Assembly: GCF_003574445.1 (NCBI RefSeq)
Contig: NZ_KZ984551.1
Location: 1 to 64,000 of the forward strand
Direction of reading: 5' to 3'
From: Streptomyces sp. YIM 130001
GTDB lineage: Bacteria > Actinomycetota > Actinomycetes > Streptomycetales > Streptomycetaceae
Length of the DNA: 64,000 bases
A program made the translations under genes and the position numbers. Below, piece after piece: positions 36,683 to 44,604 of this stretch (position 1 is its first letter; each line of letters opens with the position of its first letter). The notes beneath the pieces were generated by a model. The model saw only the letters and a program-made list of their open reading frames with translations, had not been told where the DNA came from and did no database searches.

Positions 36683-38182
36683 TCAGGCCACGTAGGTGCG
36701 CGGCGCCTCGGCGCCCGTTCCGGCTCCCTCACGGACCAGGCGCGCCGCGGCCGCGAGCCGCGTCGCCGCCTCGTCCGCCAGCGCTCCGCCCACGGTGAAC
36801 GGCAGCCGTACGTATCCCTCGAAGGCTCCGTCGACGCCGAACCGCGGACCGGACGGGACCCTGACCCCGACCCGCTCCCCGACCTCGGCCAGCCGGGATC
36901 CCGACAGGCCTCCGGCCCGCACCCAGAGCGTCAGTCCACCGTGCGGGACCTGGAACTCGAATTCGGGCAGCTCGCGGCGCACCGCGGCGACCAGGGCGTC
37001 CCGGTTGCCGCGTGCCTGCTGCCTGCGCAGGTCCACGGCCTCGGCCCAGCCGCCGGTGGTCAACAGCCAGTTCACCGCGAGCTGTTCGAGCACCGGCGTA
37101 CCCATGTCCGCGTACGCGCGCGCCGAGACCAGGCTCCGGATGACGTCGGGCGCCGCCCGCACCCAGCCGATGCGCATGCCAGCCCAGAAGGCCTTGCTGG
37201 CGGACCCGACCGTGATCACGGTGGACCCCGCCGGGTCGAACGCACAGACCGGGCGCGGCATCTCGACCTCGGTGTCGAGCCACAACTCGGACATCGTCTC
37301 GTCGGCGATGAGGACGGTACCGGCGGACCGAGCGGCCTCCACGAGCGAGCGCCGCTGACCGTCGTCGGGCAACGCGCCGGTCGGATTGTGGAAGTCGGCC
37401 ACGACGTACCCGAGCCGCGGCGCCGCGTCCCGCAGCACCTGACGCCAACGGTCCGTGTCCCAGCCCGCGAGGCCGGGGGCCATCGCCACCGGCACCAGGC
37501 GTGCCCCCGCCTCGCGCATCAGCTGCAGGATGTTGGCGTACGACGGGGACTCGACGGCGATCCGCTCCCCGCGTCCGCCGAAGAGGTGACAGATGGCGTC
37601 GATCGCCCCCATGGCACCGGTGGTGACCATGATCTGCTCGGGCATCGTGGGGATGCCGCGCTCGGTGTAGCGGTCGGCGAGCATCTGCCTCAGCGCGGGC
37701 AGCCCGGCGGGATAGTCGCCGTGCGTGTGGGCGTACGGCGGCAGCTCTTCCAGGGCGCCCTGAACGGCGCGGGTGAGCCAGGGTTCGGGCGCCGGCAGTG
37801 CGGCGCAGCCGAGGTCGATCATCGAACCGAGCGCCTCCGGGGGCAACGGTTCCAGGCCGCGGGCAGGCAGCGGGTTGCCGGCCGGCACGGCGGTCCAACT
37901 GCCCGCTCCGCGACGGGATTCGAGAAAGCCCTCACTGCGCAGCGCCTCGTAGGCGGCGGCGACGGTGGTGCGGCTGACGTTCAACGCGAGTGCGAGCTCG
38001 CGTTCGGCGGGCAGTCGCGCGGCGACCGGCACCCGGCCTTCCAGGACGAGCAGCCGGACGCCGTCGGCGAGCGCACGATAGGCGGGAGGCCTGCGGGTGC
38101 CGGGTCCTGCGGGTCGTTCCTGCTGAGACCCGATCAGGCGGGCCAGCTGAGTGGCACCCACCGCCGACGTCCACTGCGCCAT
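36683..38182 (-). CDS. MocR-type GntR/aminotransferase regulator
   Basis: This 499-residue protein joins an N-terminal GntR winged helix (RLPAERELALALNVSRTTVAAAYE) to an aminotransferase class I fold with the PLP lysine in VITVGSASKAFWAG. MocR proteins use PLP or an amino compound as effector. ATG at 38182 has AGGTGG upstream. The frame is open to 38305 but without a site. It is divergent from a YczE-type membrane protein, the same pair as yczR-yczE in bacilli, so it probably controls that gene and itself. Two AGTCCA direct repeats lie between the genes. Confidence 0.9.
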   Translation of the reverse strand: MAQWTSAVGATQLARLIGSQQERPAGPGTRRPPAYRALADGVRLLVLEGRVPVAARLPAERELALALNVSRTTVAAAYEALRSEGFLESRRGAGSWTAVPAGNPLPARGLEPLPPEALGSMIDLGCAALPAPEPWLTRAVQGALEELPPYAHTHGDYPAGLPALRQMLADRYTERGIPTMPEQIMVTTGAMGAIDAICHLFGGRGERIAVESPSYANILQLMREAGARLVPVAMAPGLAGWDTDRWRQVLRDAAPRLGYVVADFHNPTGALPDDGQRRSLVEAARSAGTVLIADETMSELWLDTEVEMPRPVCAFDPAGSTVITVGSASKAFWAGMRIGWVRAAPDVIRSLVSARAYADMGTPVLEQLAVNWLLTTGGWAEAVDLRRQQARGNRDALVAAVRRELPEFEFQVPHGGLTLWVRAGGLSGSRLAEVGERVGVRVPSGPRFGVDGAFEGYVRLPFTVGGALADEAATRLAAAARLVREGAGTGAEAPRTYVA

Positions 38183-38189
38183 TCGAATC

Positions 38190-38229
38190 AGTCCACCTAA
38201 CCTGAATTGGCCATGGTTCGAAGAGTCCA
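38190..38229. promoter_or_regulatory. Direct repeats AGTCCA in the MocR/YczE gap
   Basis: AGTCCA occurs at 38190-38195 and 38224-38229, about three helical turns apart, in the divergent gap. MocR proteins usually bind direct repeats, so these are candidate sites. Confidence 0.35.
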
Positions 38230-38283
38230 ACGAGCCACAGAGTGTCACAGGCAAGTCCGCAGCGACCACCAGGGAGGCACCAC

Positions 38284-38943
38284 TTGCCCGCCGACCCGAC
38301 GCCACGAGCCCGCCGGCTCCCCCGCCGGCTGTTGCAGCTCTACGTCGGACTCGTGCTGTACGGCGCGAGTTCCGCCCTCCTGGTACGCGCCGGCCTCGGC
38401 CTCGAACCGTGGAACGTCCTGCATCAGGGCCTGGCCGAGCTGACCGGCCTGACGATCGGCGTGGTCTCGATCATCGTCGGCGCCGCAGTGCTTGTGCTGT
38501 GGATCCCACTGCGCCAGCGCCCGGGGCTCGGCACCGTGTCCAACGTCTTCGTGGTGGGCATCGCGTTGGACGCGACCCTCGCAGCCGCCCCGGACGCCCA
38601 CACGCTCGCCGTACGCATCCCGCTGCTCGTCGCCGGGATCGTGCTCAACGGCGCGGCCACCGGCCTGTACATCTCGGCCCGCTTCGGACCCGGCCCGCGC
38701 GACGGCCTGATGACGGGCCTGCACCAGGCCACCGGCCGGTCGATCAGACTGATGCGGACGGGGGTGGAAGTGACCGTGGTCGTCGTGGGCTTCCTGCTCG
38801 GCGGGACCCTGGGAATCGGTACCGTCGCCTACGCACTCACCATCGGCCCGCTCGCACAGCTCTTCCTGCGCGTCTTCGCCATTCCCGAGACCGGCGCCGC
38901 CGCCGCGGAACCCCGACCGCGGCGCACGAGTTCTCGCCGCTGA
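38284..38943 (+). CDS. yczE: YczE/YyaS/YitT-type membrane protein
   Basis: This 219-residue integral membrane protein has about five segments, starting with LLQLYVGLVLYGASSALLV, and the conserved GLEPWNVLHQGLAELTGLTIG region of the YczE family, plus ARFGPGPRDGLMTGL. TTG at 38284 is the best start: AGGGAGG lies six bases upstream. GTG at 38242 in the same frame has no site. It is divergent from a MocR regulator. YczE members are transporter-like; the substrate is unknown. The C-terminus is Arg-rich. Confidence 0.86.
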   Translation: MPADPTPRARRLPRRLLQLYVGLVLYGASSALLVRAGLGLEPWNVLHQGLAELTGLTIGVVSIIVGAAVLVLWIPLRQRPGLGTVSNVFVVGIALDATLAAAPDAHTLAVRIPLLVAGIVLNGAATGLYISARFGPGPRDGLMTGLHQATGRSIRLMRTGVEVTVVVVGFLLGGTLGIGTVAYALTIGPLAQLFLRVFAIPETGAAAAEPRPRRTSSRR

Positions 38944-38981
38944 GGCCGCGCGAACCTTTTGTCCGGCGGATTTACCCCTGA

Positions 38982-39014
38982 AGGCCAAAGGCCGGTAGTG
39001 TACGCCTTTGGCCT
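38982..39014 (+). terminator. Hairpin between yczE and rbpA
   Basis: Perfect 11-base arms AGGCCAAAGGC and GCCTTTGGCCT enclose an 11-base loop, about 40 bases after yczE. Confidence 0.7.
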
Positions 39015-39143
39015 GCCGGATGGACCGTTACTGCGTGCCGAAGTATCGGAGACGCTGAGTGACATCTCCTGTCAGATGTGACAAACCGGGCACCGGTGGG
39101 TACAACAAGGGCGGCTACGACGGCGACACATGACCCGGAACCG

Positions 39144-39169
39144 GGAATCTTTACCGCCGACCGGACGTT
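39144..39169 (+). promoter_or_regulatory. Sigma-R promoter of rbpA
   Basis: GGAAT (39144-39148) and GTT (39167-39169) are separated by 18 bases, the Streptomyces sigma-R consensus GGAAT-N18-GTT, about 60 bases before rbpA. rbpA of S. coelicolor is a known member of the sigma-R (disulfide stress) regulon, so sequence and precedent agree. Confidence 0.85.
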
Positions 39170-39230
39170 GACCGGATGACGACGACAGCGACACCTGTCC
39201 TGTGGGCGACAAGCCCGGGAGGCACGATTC

Positions 39231-39608
39231 ATGAGTGAGCGAGCTCTTCGCGGCACGCGCCTCGTGGTGACCAGCTACGAGACCGACCGCGGCATCGACT
39301 TGGCCCCTCGCCAGGCCGTGGAGTACGCATGCCAGAACGGACATCGATTCGAGATGCCGTTCTCGGTAGAGGCGGAGATTCCGCCGGAGTGGGAGTGCAA
39401 GGTCTGCGGGGCCCAGGCACTTCTGGTGGACGGCGACGGTCCCGAAGAGAAGAAGGGCAAGCCTGCGCGAACGCACTGGGACATGCTCATGGAGCGACGT
39501 ACCCGTGAGGAGTTGGAGGAGGTCCTGGCCGAACGCCTGGCCGTCCTGCGCTCCGGCGCGATGAACATTGCCGTGCATCCGCGCGACAGCAGCCGTAAGT
39601 CCGCCTGA
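39231..39608 (+). CDS. rbpA: RNA polymerase-binding protein RbpA
   Basis: This 125-residue actinobacterial transcription factor binds RNA polymerase with the housekeeping sigma factor and helps open-complex formation. Zinc ligands C34, H38, C56 and C59 are in place, in YACQNGHRF and WECKVCG. The sigma-contacting residues R89 and R90 lie in MERRTREEL. Length and the C-terminal sigma-interaction domain are complete. ATG at 39231 has GGGAGG upstream. A GGAAT-N18-GTT promoter precedes it and a 20-bp terminator follows. Confidence 0.98.
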   Translation: MSERALRGTRLVVTSYETDRGIDLAPRQAVEYACQNGHRFEMPFSVEAEIPPEWECKVCGAQALLVDGDGPEEKKGKPARTHWDMLMERRTREELEEVLAERLAVLRSGAMNIAVHPRDSSRKSA

Positions 39609-39642
39609 CTCCACCGAGGCGACCAGCACGGCGAAGAACGAG

Positions 39643-39690
39643 AGCCGTGGGTGGCAGCACATTTCGATGTGCTGCCACCCACGGCTTTTT
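39643..39690. terminator. Strong rbpA/fxsA terminator with UUCG loop
   Basis: Arms of 20 perfect base pairs (39643-39662 and 39667-39686, key ends AGCCGTGGG and CCCACGGCT) enclose a TTCG tetraloop and are followed by a T-run. It lies between convergent rbpA and fxsA and may serve both; the T-run favours the rbpA direction. Confidence 0.92.
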
Positions 39691-39753
39691 CATGGCCCGG
39701 CCCACGCGCAGCTCGCGCCGAGACTTCCCCCGGCCCAGGCAGAGCGATCCGGC

Positions 39754-40329
39754 TCAGGAAGCGATCGGCGGGCGCGGGCCTTCGTCCTGCGGCGGCGGAG
39801 TGTCGTCCCGGATCACCTCGCCGGGGACGACCTTGCCGTCAGGGCGATGCATACGGGCCTGTTGGTAGGCGTTCTCGAACGTCCCCGGGCCGGACTCGCG
39901 CAGGCGGCGCTCCATGGCCCGCTCGGAGCGGGCGGCGACCGTCTTGCGGACCGGCGGCAGCAGGAGCACCAGGCCGACGGCGTCCGAGACCAGGCCGGGG
40001 AGCATCAGGAGCAGCCCGCCGAGCATCGTCAGGCCGTTCCCCTCGGAGCGCCCCGAGGTGTCCGGTACGGCGCCCAGCTGGGCCGCCCTGAGCTGTTCGT
40101 TGAGGCTCTTGAAGGCGCGGCGGCCGGCACGCTTGATGACGATCCCGCCGAGAACGACTCCGGCGAGGAGCAGCAGGAAGACGGTCAGGCCGCCGGCGGC
40201 TCCTGCCACCACGCTGAGCAGCCAGATCTCCAGTACCAGCCAGGCGGCGAGGCCGAGCGGCAGGAACCTGCGCAGCCGCGAGCGCGGCGGTCGGGCGGAC
40301 GGGGTCGGAGGCGGAGTGCCGGTCGTCAT
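39754..40329 (-). CDS. fxsA: FxsA-family membrane protein
   Basis: This 191-residue FxsA protein has about three membrane segments in its first 120 residues (FLPLGLAAWLVLEIWLLSVV, FLLLLAGVVLGGIVI and MLGGLLLMLPGLVSDAVGLVLLL) and a polar Arg-rich C-terminal tail. In E. coli FxsA relieves exclusion of phage T7 in F-containing cells; its role here is unknown. ATG at 40329 was chosen because the longer frame has no ribosome site. It is downstream of ppm1 on the same strand. Confidence 0.87.
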   Translation of the reverse strand: MTTGTPPPTPSARPPRSRLRRFLPLGLAAWLVLEIWLLSVVAGAAGGLTVFLLLLAGVVLGGIVIKRAGRRAFKSLNEQLRAAQLGAVPDTSGRSEGNGLTMLGGLLLMLPGLVSDAVGLVLLLPPVRKTVAARSERAMERRLRESGPGTFENAYQQARMHRPDGKVVPGEVIRDDTPPPQDEGPRPPIAS

Positions 40330-40409
40330 GACTCCAGTGTGCCCGCACACGCGTCCGTACGACGTAAACGGTCGACCGGACGCGAAGCCGACGAGCGGGA
40401 CGCGGTGGG

Positions 40410-41195
40410 TCAGCTGCGCGGCCGCGACGGGCGCTTGCGCCCGCCGGTGACCTTGCCGAGCCGCTCCGAGACGCCCCAGGCGGTGACCCGCCACAGCGCC
40501 TCGACCAGGATGTCCCGGCTCATCTTGGAGTCACCGTGCTCGCGCTCGACGAACGTGATGGGCACCTCGACCACGTGGTATCCGGCCTTGACCGCGCGCC
40601 GGGCCAGGTCGACCTGGAAGCAGTAGCCCTGTGAGGCGACGGCGTCGAGGCCGAGTCCCTGCAGGGTCTCCTTGCGGAAGGCGCGGTAGCCGCCGGTGAC
40701 GTCGCGGATCGGGACGTCGAGCAGCAGCCGCGAGTACAGGCTGCCGCCGCGGGAGATGAATTCGCGGGACTTGGGCCAGTTGACGACCCGGCCGCCGGGC
40801 ACCCAGCGGGAGCCGAGCACCAGGTCCGCGCCCTTCAGTGCGGTCAGCAGCCGGGGCAGTTCCTCGGGGCGGTGCGAGCCGTCCGCGTCCATCTCGACGA
40901 GGACGTCGTAGCCGTTCTCGATGCCCCAGCGGAATCCCGCCAGGTAGGCGGCGCCCAGGCCTTCCTTGCCCTTGCGGTGCAGTACGTGGACGTGGTCGTC
41001 GCCGGCCTCGAGCTCGTCCGCCAACTTGCCTGTGCCGTCGGGGCTGTTGTCGTCCGCGATCAGCACGTGGGCGTCGGGCACGGACTCCCGCACCCTGCCG
41101 ACGATCGGCTTGATGTTCTCCGCCTCGTCATAGGTCGGGATGATCACCAGAGCCGTGCCGAGCGGGCCGTACCGCCGCTGACCGCCGTCCTTCAC
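40410..41195 (-). CDS. ppm1: Polyprenol monophosphomannose synthase
   Basis: This 261-residue GT2 glycosyltransferase makes polyprenol-phosphate-mannose from GDP-mannose. It has TALVIIPTYDEAENI at the N-terminus, the metal-binding DXD in VEMDADGSH, and the DVTGGYRAFRKE and VEREHGDSKMS motifs typical of dolichol-phosphate mannose synthases. GTG at 41195 has AAGGGG upstream. In S. coelicolor this enzyme feeds protein O-mannosylation and is needed for phage phiC31 infection. fxsA follows. A long structured untranslated region lies upstream. Confidence 0.93.
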   Translation of the reverse strand: MKDGGQRRYGPLGTALVIIPTYDEAENIKPIVGRVRESVPDAHVLIADDNSPDGTGKLADELEAGDDHVHVLHRKGKEGLGAAYLAGFRWGIENGYDVLVEMDADGSHRPEELPRLLTALKGADLVLGSRWVPGGRVVNWPKSREFISRGGSLYSRLLLDVPIRDVTGGYRAFRKETLQGLGLDAVASQGYCFQVDLARRAVKAGYHVVEVPITFVEREHGDSKMSRDILVEALWRVTAWGVSERLGKVTGGRKRPSRPRS

Positions 41196-41412
41196 TACTG
41201 CCCCTTAAGTCTGTACGCAGATGCCCCACCATAGTCGGCGGCCGGCGGTGCCCGACGGCCGCACGGGTGCGGGGGTGTCGGTGAGGCTGCGGTGTGGGGC
41301 CCGGCGCCCTTCGGGCCGGCCTGGGATCCGCTGGCTGCGGGTCGACCGAGTGCCGTTGTCTACTGAGCGTCCGGGCCCCATCCGGGTCACACCCTCCCGC
41401 GAACCTCCGGGT

Positions 41413-41438
41413 CCCGGTTCGGCCAGGGCCGAACCGGG
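41413..41438. terminator. Hairpin in the ppm1 leader region
   Basis: Perfect 12-base arms CCCGGTTCGGCC and GGCCGAACCGGG with a 2-base loop. It could be an attenuator, or the end of a small RNA. Confidence 0.5.
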
Positions 41439-41619
41439 CGGGCTCCCGTGACGGGGAGGGACTTCCGACCGGGCGGGACCTCTTCGCCCCCGATGCGCTG
41501 GCGCTGAACCTGGCTCCCAGTGGTGGTGTGCCGGTGCGGAGCACCACCCCGTGGTCCAGCGGCGTTCGACGACTGAGTGGAGGTTTCACCGGTCGGACGT
41601 CCTGTGGTGGACCTGGCCG

Positions 41620-41650
41620 AACCTACCTGTCTCGGTCCGCCGTCTGTCAA
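41620..41650 (-). promoter_or_regulatory. Housekeeping-type promoter upstream of ppm1
   Basis: TTGACA (41650-41645) and TAGGTT (41625-41620) on the minus strand are spaced 19 bases. The -35 is a perfect consensus; the spacer is a little long. It points toward ppm1. Confidence 0.5.
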
Positions 41651-41760
41651 CAGGCGTTTGACCTGGGGCATTTCGCGGACCCACCTGGTCATGCCCGAGG
41701 ATGCCCAGGTGACGCGGCCGCGTACACGATCTTCGGGTCACCCGGTGGCGCTCCCGGACA

Positions 41761-43407
41761 TCACCCGCCCGGCCCTACGAAGACGGTCCTGCCCGCCACC
41801 ACCGTCCGCAAGCAGACCGGGAGTTCGGCGCCGGGAGTGAGGTCGGGGAGCCCGGGAGTGCCGGATCGCGGGTCGGTCGACCAGCGCGCCACCCGGTCGT
41901 CAGGCGCCTGGACGACCAGTGCGTCCGCGCGCCACACCGCGAAGTCGGCGGGCGCGCCCGGCACCAGGACTCCGGCGTCGTCGCGGCCGACCGCGCGCCA
42001 GCCGCCACGGGTGTGCGCGGTGAACGCGGCCCGTACGGACACCCGGTGCTCGGGGGTGCGGTGGAACGCGGCCGCACGCACCGTGCCCCACGGGTCGAGC
42101 GGCGTGACCGGGCTGTCCGAGCCGAGAGCGAGCGGGACTCCTGAACGCAGCAGCGCCGCATAGGGGTTGAGGGTCCTCGCCCGTTCGGCGCCGAGCCGGT
42201 CGGCGTACATACCGTCCTCGCCGCCCCAGAGGCGGTCGAAGGCCGGCTGTACGGAGGCGGTGAGGCCGAGTTCCGCGAACGCGGCCACGGACTCGGGGGT
42301 CAACATCTCGGCGTGCTCGACGCGATGGCGCGCGGCGCGGATGCGGGCGAGGCCCAGTTTGTCGGCGGCGGCCCGCACACCGGTCACGACCGTGTCCACG
42401 GCCGCGTCGCCGATGGCATGGAATCCGGCCTGCAGTCCCGCCTCCGTGCACAGCACCACGTGGGACGCCACGGCGTCCGCGTCGAGGCGTGCGGTCCCGG
42501 TGTGCGGGGCGGCGACGTCGGCGTACGGCTGATGCAGACAGGCGGTGTGCGAGCCGAGGGCGCCGTCCACGAAGAGGTCGCCGGCGGCGCCGAGTGCGCC
42601 CAGCTCACGGATCCGGTCCGCGTCCTGGGCGGAGTGCAGTCGCTCCGCCCAGTAGCCGAAGACGCGGGGGCCGCTCTCGTCGGCGGCGAGCCGCAGCAGG
42701 CCGGTCAGGTCGTCCTCGCCGGAGATGTCGGGGCCCGCGCACTCGTGCAGGGATCCGATGCCGAGTGACGCGGCGTGCCGCAGGGCGGCCCGTTGGGCGT
42801 CCGTGCGCTGCTCGGGAGTGAGTGCGTCGAGGGCGGCGGAACGGACCGCGTGGTGTGCGTCGTCGGTCAGCGGCTGTGAACTCTCGTACCCGGCGCGGCC
42901 GGTGACGCCGGGGACCAGGTCGAGGAGTGCGGTGGTGACCTGGGCGGAGTGGACGTCGATGCGACTGAGGTAGAGCGCGCGGCCGCCCGCGGCCGCGTCC
43001 AGTTCGGCGCGGGAGGGCGCCCTGCGCTCGGGCCAGCGGGCAGCGTCCCAGCCGTGGCCGAGCAGGACCCGGTCGGCCGGGTGGGCGGCGGCGTGCGCGC
43101 GCACCCGGTCGAGCGCCTCGGCGAGCGTACGGGCGTCGCTGAGGTCGAGGCCGGTCAACGCGAGCCCGGTGGCCGTGGTGTGCACGTGCGCGTCGGTGAA
43201 CGCCGGCGTGACCAATGCCCCGTCCAGGTCCCACACGTCGTCGACTCCCGAGGCGAAGGCGTCGGCGGCGCCCTCGGAGCCGACCCAGGCGACCTGACCG
43301 CGTTCGACCACCATCGCGGTCGCGAAGGGGTCGGCCGGGCTGTGAATGTCTCCGCGGCGCAGCAGTACGGTGCCGTCGCCGGGTCCGGAGGGGGTGCTCT
43401 CGCTCAT
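41761..43407 (-). CDS. Amidohydrolase, YtcJ type
   Basis: This 548-residue metal-dependent hydrolase has the N-terminal TPAFTDAHVHTTATG metal motif, a HAIGDAAVD motif and the RHRVEHAEML histidine region, and GSDSPVTPLDPW near the end. These are features of YtcJ-like amidohydrolases that cut N-acyl or imidazolone-type substrates; the real substrate is unknown. No signal peptide is seen. ATG at 43407 gives MSESTPSG; the longer frame has no better site. It lies between ppm1 and the AsnC gene on the same strand. Confidence 0.87.
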   Translation of the reverse strand: MSESTPSGPGDGTVLLRRGDIHSPADPFATAMVVERGQVAWVGSEGAADAFASGVDDVWDLDGALVTPAFTDAHVHTTATGLALTGLDLSDARTLAEALDRVRAHAAAHPADRVLLGHGWDAARWPERRAPSRAELDAAAGGRALYLSRIDVHSAQVTTALLDLVPGVTGRAGYESSQPLTDDAHHAVRSAALDALTPEQRTDAQRAALRHAASLGIGSLHECAGPDISGEDDLTGLLRLAADESGPRVFGYWAERLHSAQDADRIRELGALGAAGDLFVDGALGSHTACLHQPYADVAAPHTGTARLDADAVASHVVLCTEAGLQAGFHAIGDAAVDTVVTGVRAAADKLGLARIRAARHRVEHAEMLTPESVAAFAELGLTASVQPAFDRLWGGEDGMYADRLGAERARTLNPYAALLRSGVPLALGSDSPVTPLDPWGTVRAAAFHRTPEHRVSVRAAFTAHTRGGWRAVGRDDAGVLVPGAPADFAVWRADALVVQAPDDRVARWSTDPRSGTPGLPDLTPGAELPVCLRTVVAGRTVFVGPGG

Positions 43408-43508
43408 GGGGACCAGTCTCGCGCCTCGACGGCTCCGGTCGCGCACGGGGGCACCCCGCTGACCGGGGTGAGGCGGCCTGCCGGGGGATCCTGGAGACCG
43501 GCAGTCGT

Positions 43509-43949
43509 TCAGACCTGTGGCGGGCGTGCCTCGTAAGGGGTGGAGAGGACGACCGTGGTCCGGGTGGAGACTCCGGACAACGACCGGACCCGGGCCAGCA
43601 GGTCCTCGAGTTCGAGCGGGGTCGCCACCCGGACCTTGAGGATGTAGTTCTCGTCGCCGGCGACGCTGTGGCAGGCCTCGATCTCGGGTACGTCGGCGAG
43701 CCGTTCGGCGATGTCGTCGGGCGCGCTCGGGTCGAAGGGCTTCACCGAGATGAAGGCGGTCAACGGCAGCCCCACGGCCTCGGGGTCGACCACGGCCGCG
43801 TAGCCGCGGATCACGCCACGCTGTTCGAGGCGGCGCACCCGCTGGTGCACCGCCGAGGTCGACAGGCCGGTGGCCTTGCCGAGGTCGGTGTAACTCATCC
43901 GCCCGTCCGTGACGAGCAGCTGCACGATCTGACGGTCCAGCTCCTCCAT
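43509..43949 (-). CDS. Lrp/AsnC-family regulator
   Basis: This 146-residue protein has an N-terminal helix-turn-helix (RMSYTDLGKATGLSTSAVHQR) and a C-terminal RAM ligand domain (VAGDENYILKVRV). Such proteins respond to amino acids and bind as octamers. ATG at 43949 was chosen; the frame continues upstream without a site. The amidohydrolase gene follows 101 bases downstream, so this may be its regulator. Confidence 0.9.
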   Translation of the reverse strand: MEELDRQIVQLLVTDGRMSYTDLGKATGLSTSAVHQRVRRLEQRGVIRGYAAVVDPEAVGLPLTAFISVKPFDPSAPDDIAERLADVPEIEACHSVAGDENYILKVRVATPLELEDLLARVRSLSGVSTRTTVVLSTPYEARPPQV

Positions 43950-44153
43950 GACGGAAGAACCTACAGGGCCTTGATCCCTCCTGACACCTGAGCGACGTGC
44001 CTGGTCATCCGAGCACCGAAGTAATCGTGTGACGAACGCCACAGGCATGGGACCGTGTCCTTCGGGGAGTCGCGATTACCCACGAGGCGAGCCGGGCAAT
44101 GCTTGCTGTGGCCGACGCAGCGCGTTGTCGGCCCACCCGAGGGGGAGAGTCCC

Positions 44154-44576
44154 ATGCAGAACGTGAAGCACCCCGGTCGCAGTGCCCGGAACCGGCAGCA
44201 GCCGGCCGTCGAGCCCCAGCCGGAGGGTGTCGATCCCGGCGAGGACGGCCTCGACACGTACGACACCTTCGAGATGTACCGGGTGATCTGCCCGGACTGC
44301 GCCCAGTCCATCGCCCTGCTTGCGGACGAGGACGCCCTGCCCGAGCACGCCAAGTGCCCCACTCCGTGGAACCCGTTCGGCCTCACGGTCTGCTCCGGCA
44401 CCGGACGTCCGGCGACGCAGGCGGCCGCGGACGGATCGGAGGGGATCCAGGGGCAGGACACCGCCACGCTCCTGACGCTTCCTCAGGGCCTCGACTGGAG
44501 GACGCAGCCGTTCTCCCACGTGGGCGGCCCCGGATCGCGTCCCGTACAGGCGCCTCAGCTGCGCCCCGCTGCCTGA
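44154..44576 (+). CDS. Hypothetical cysteine-motif protein
   Basis: This 140-residue protein has CPDC and C(x)nC pairs (VICPDCAQSIALLADEDALPEH then KCPTPW and VCSGTG), suggesting a zinc-binding domain in its middle. The ends are Pro/Gln-rich and disordered. ATG at 44154 has GGGGGAGAG upstream. It faces away from the AsnC gene and is convergent with the phosphotransferase-like gene. No function recognised. Confidence 0.7.
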   Translation: MQNVKHPGRSARNRQQPAVEPQPEGVDPGEDGLDTYDTFEMYRVICPDCAQSIALLADEDALPEHAKCPTPWNPFGLTVCSGTGRPATQAAADGSEGIQGQDTATLLTLPQGLDWRTQPFSHVGGPGSRPVQAPQLRPAA

Positions 44577-44604
44577 CGCTTCGTCAACAGGCTGCGCTGA
44601 TACG

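Larger units (their letters stand above)
41196..41760 (-). other. Long non-coding region, leader of ppm1
   Basis: The 565 bases between ppm1 and the amidohydrolase gene show no convincing gene. On the minus strand a promoter-like pair at 41645-41650 and 41620-41625 would give a leader of about 410 bases for ppm1, with several hairpins: GGTGGTG/CACCACC and a perfect 12-bp arm pair at 41413-41438. RNase P, tmRNA and 6S features were not found. Confidence 0.5.

Noticed and set aside
41196..41760. RNase P RNA, tmRNA, 6S RNA or a cobalamin riboswitch
   Set aside because: None of the conserved blocks of these RNAs was found in either strand.
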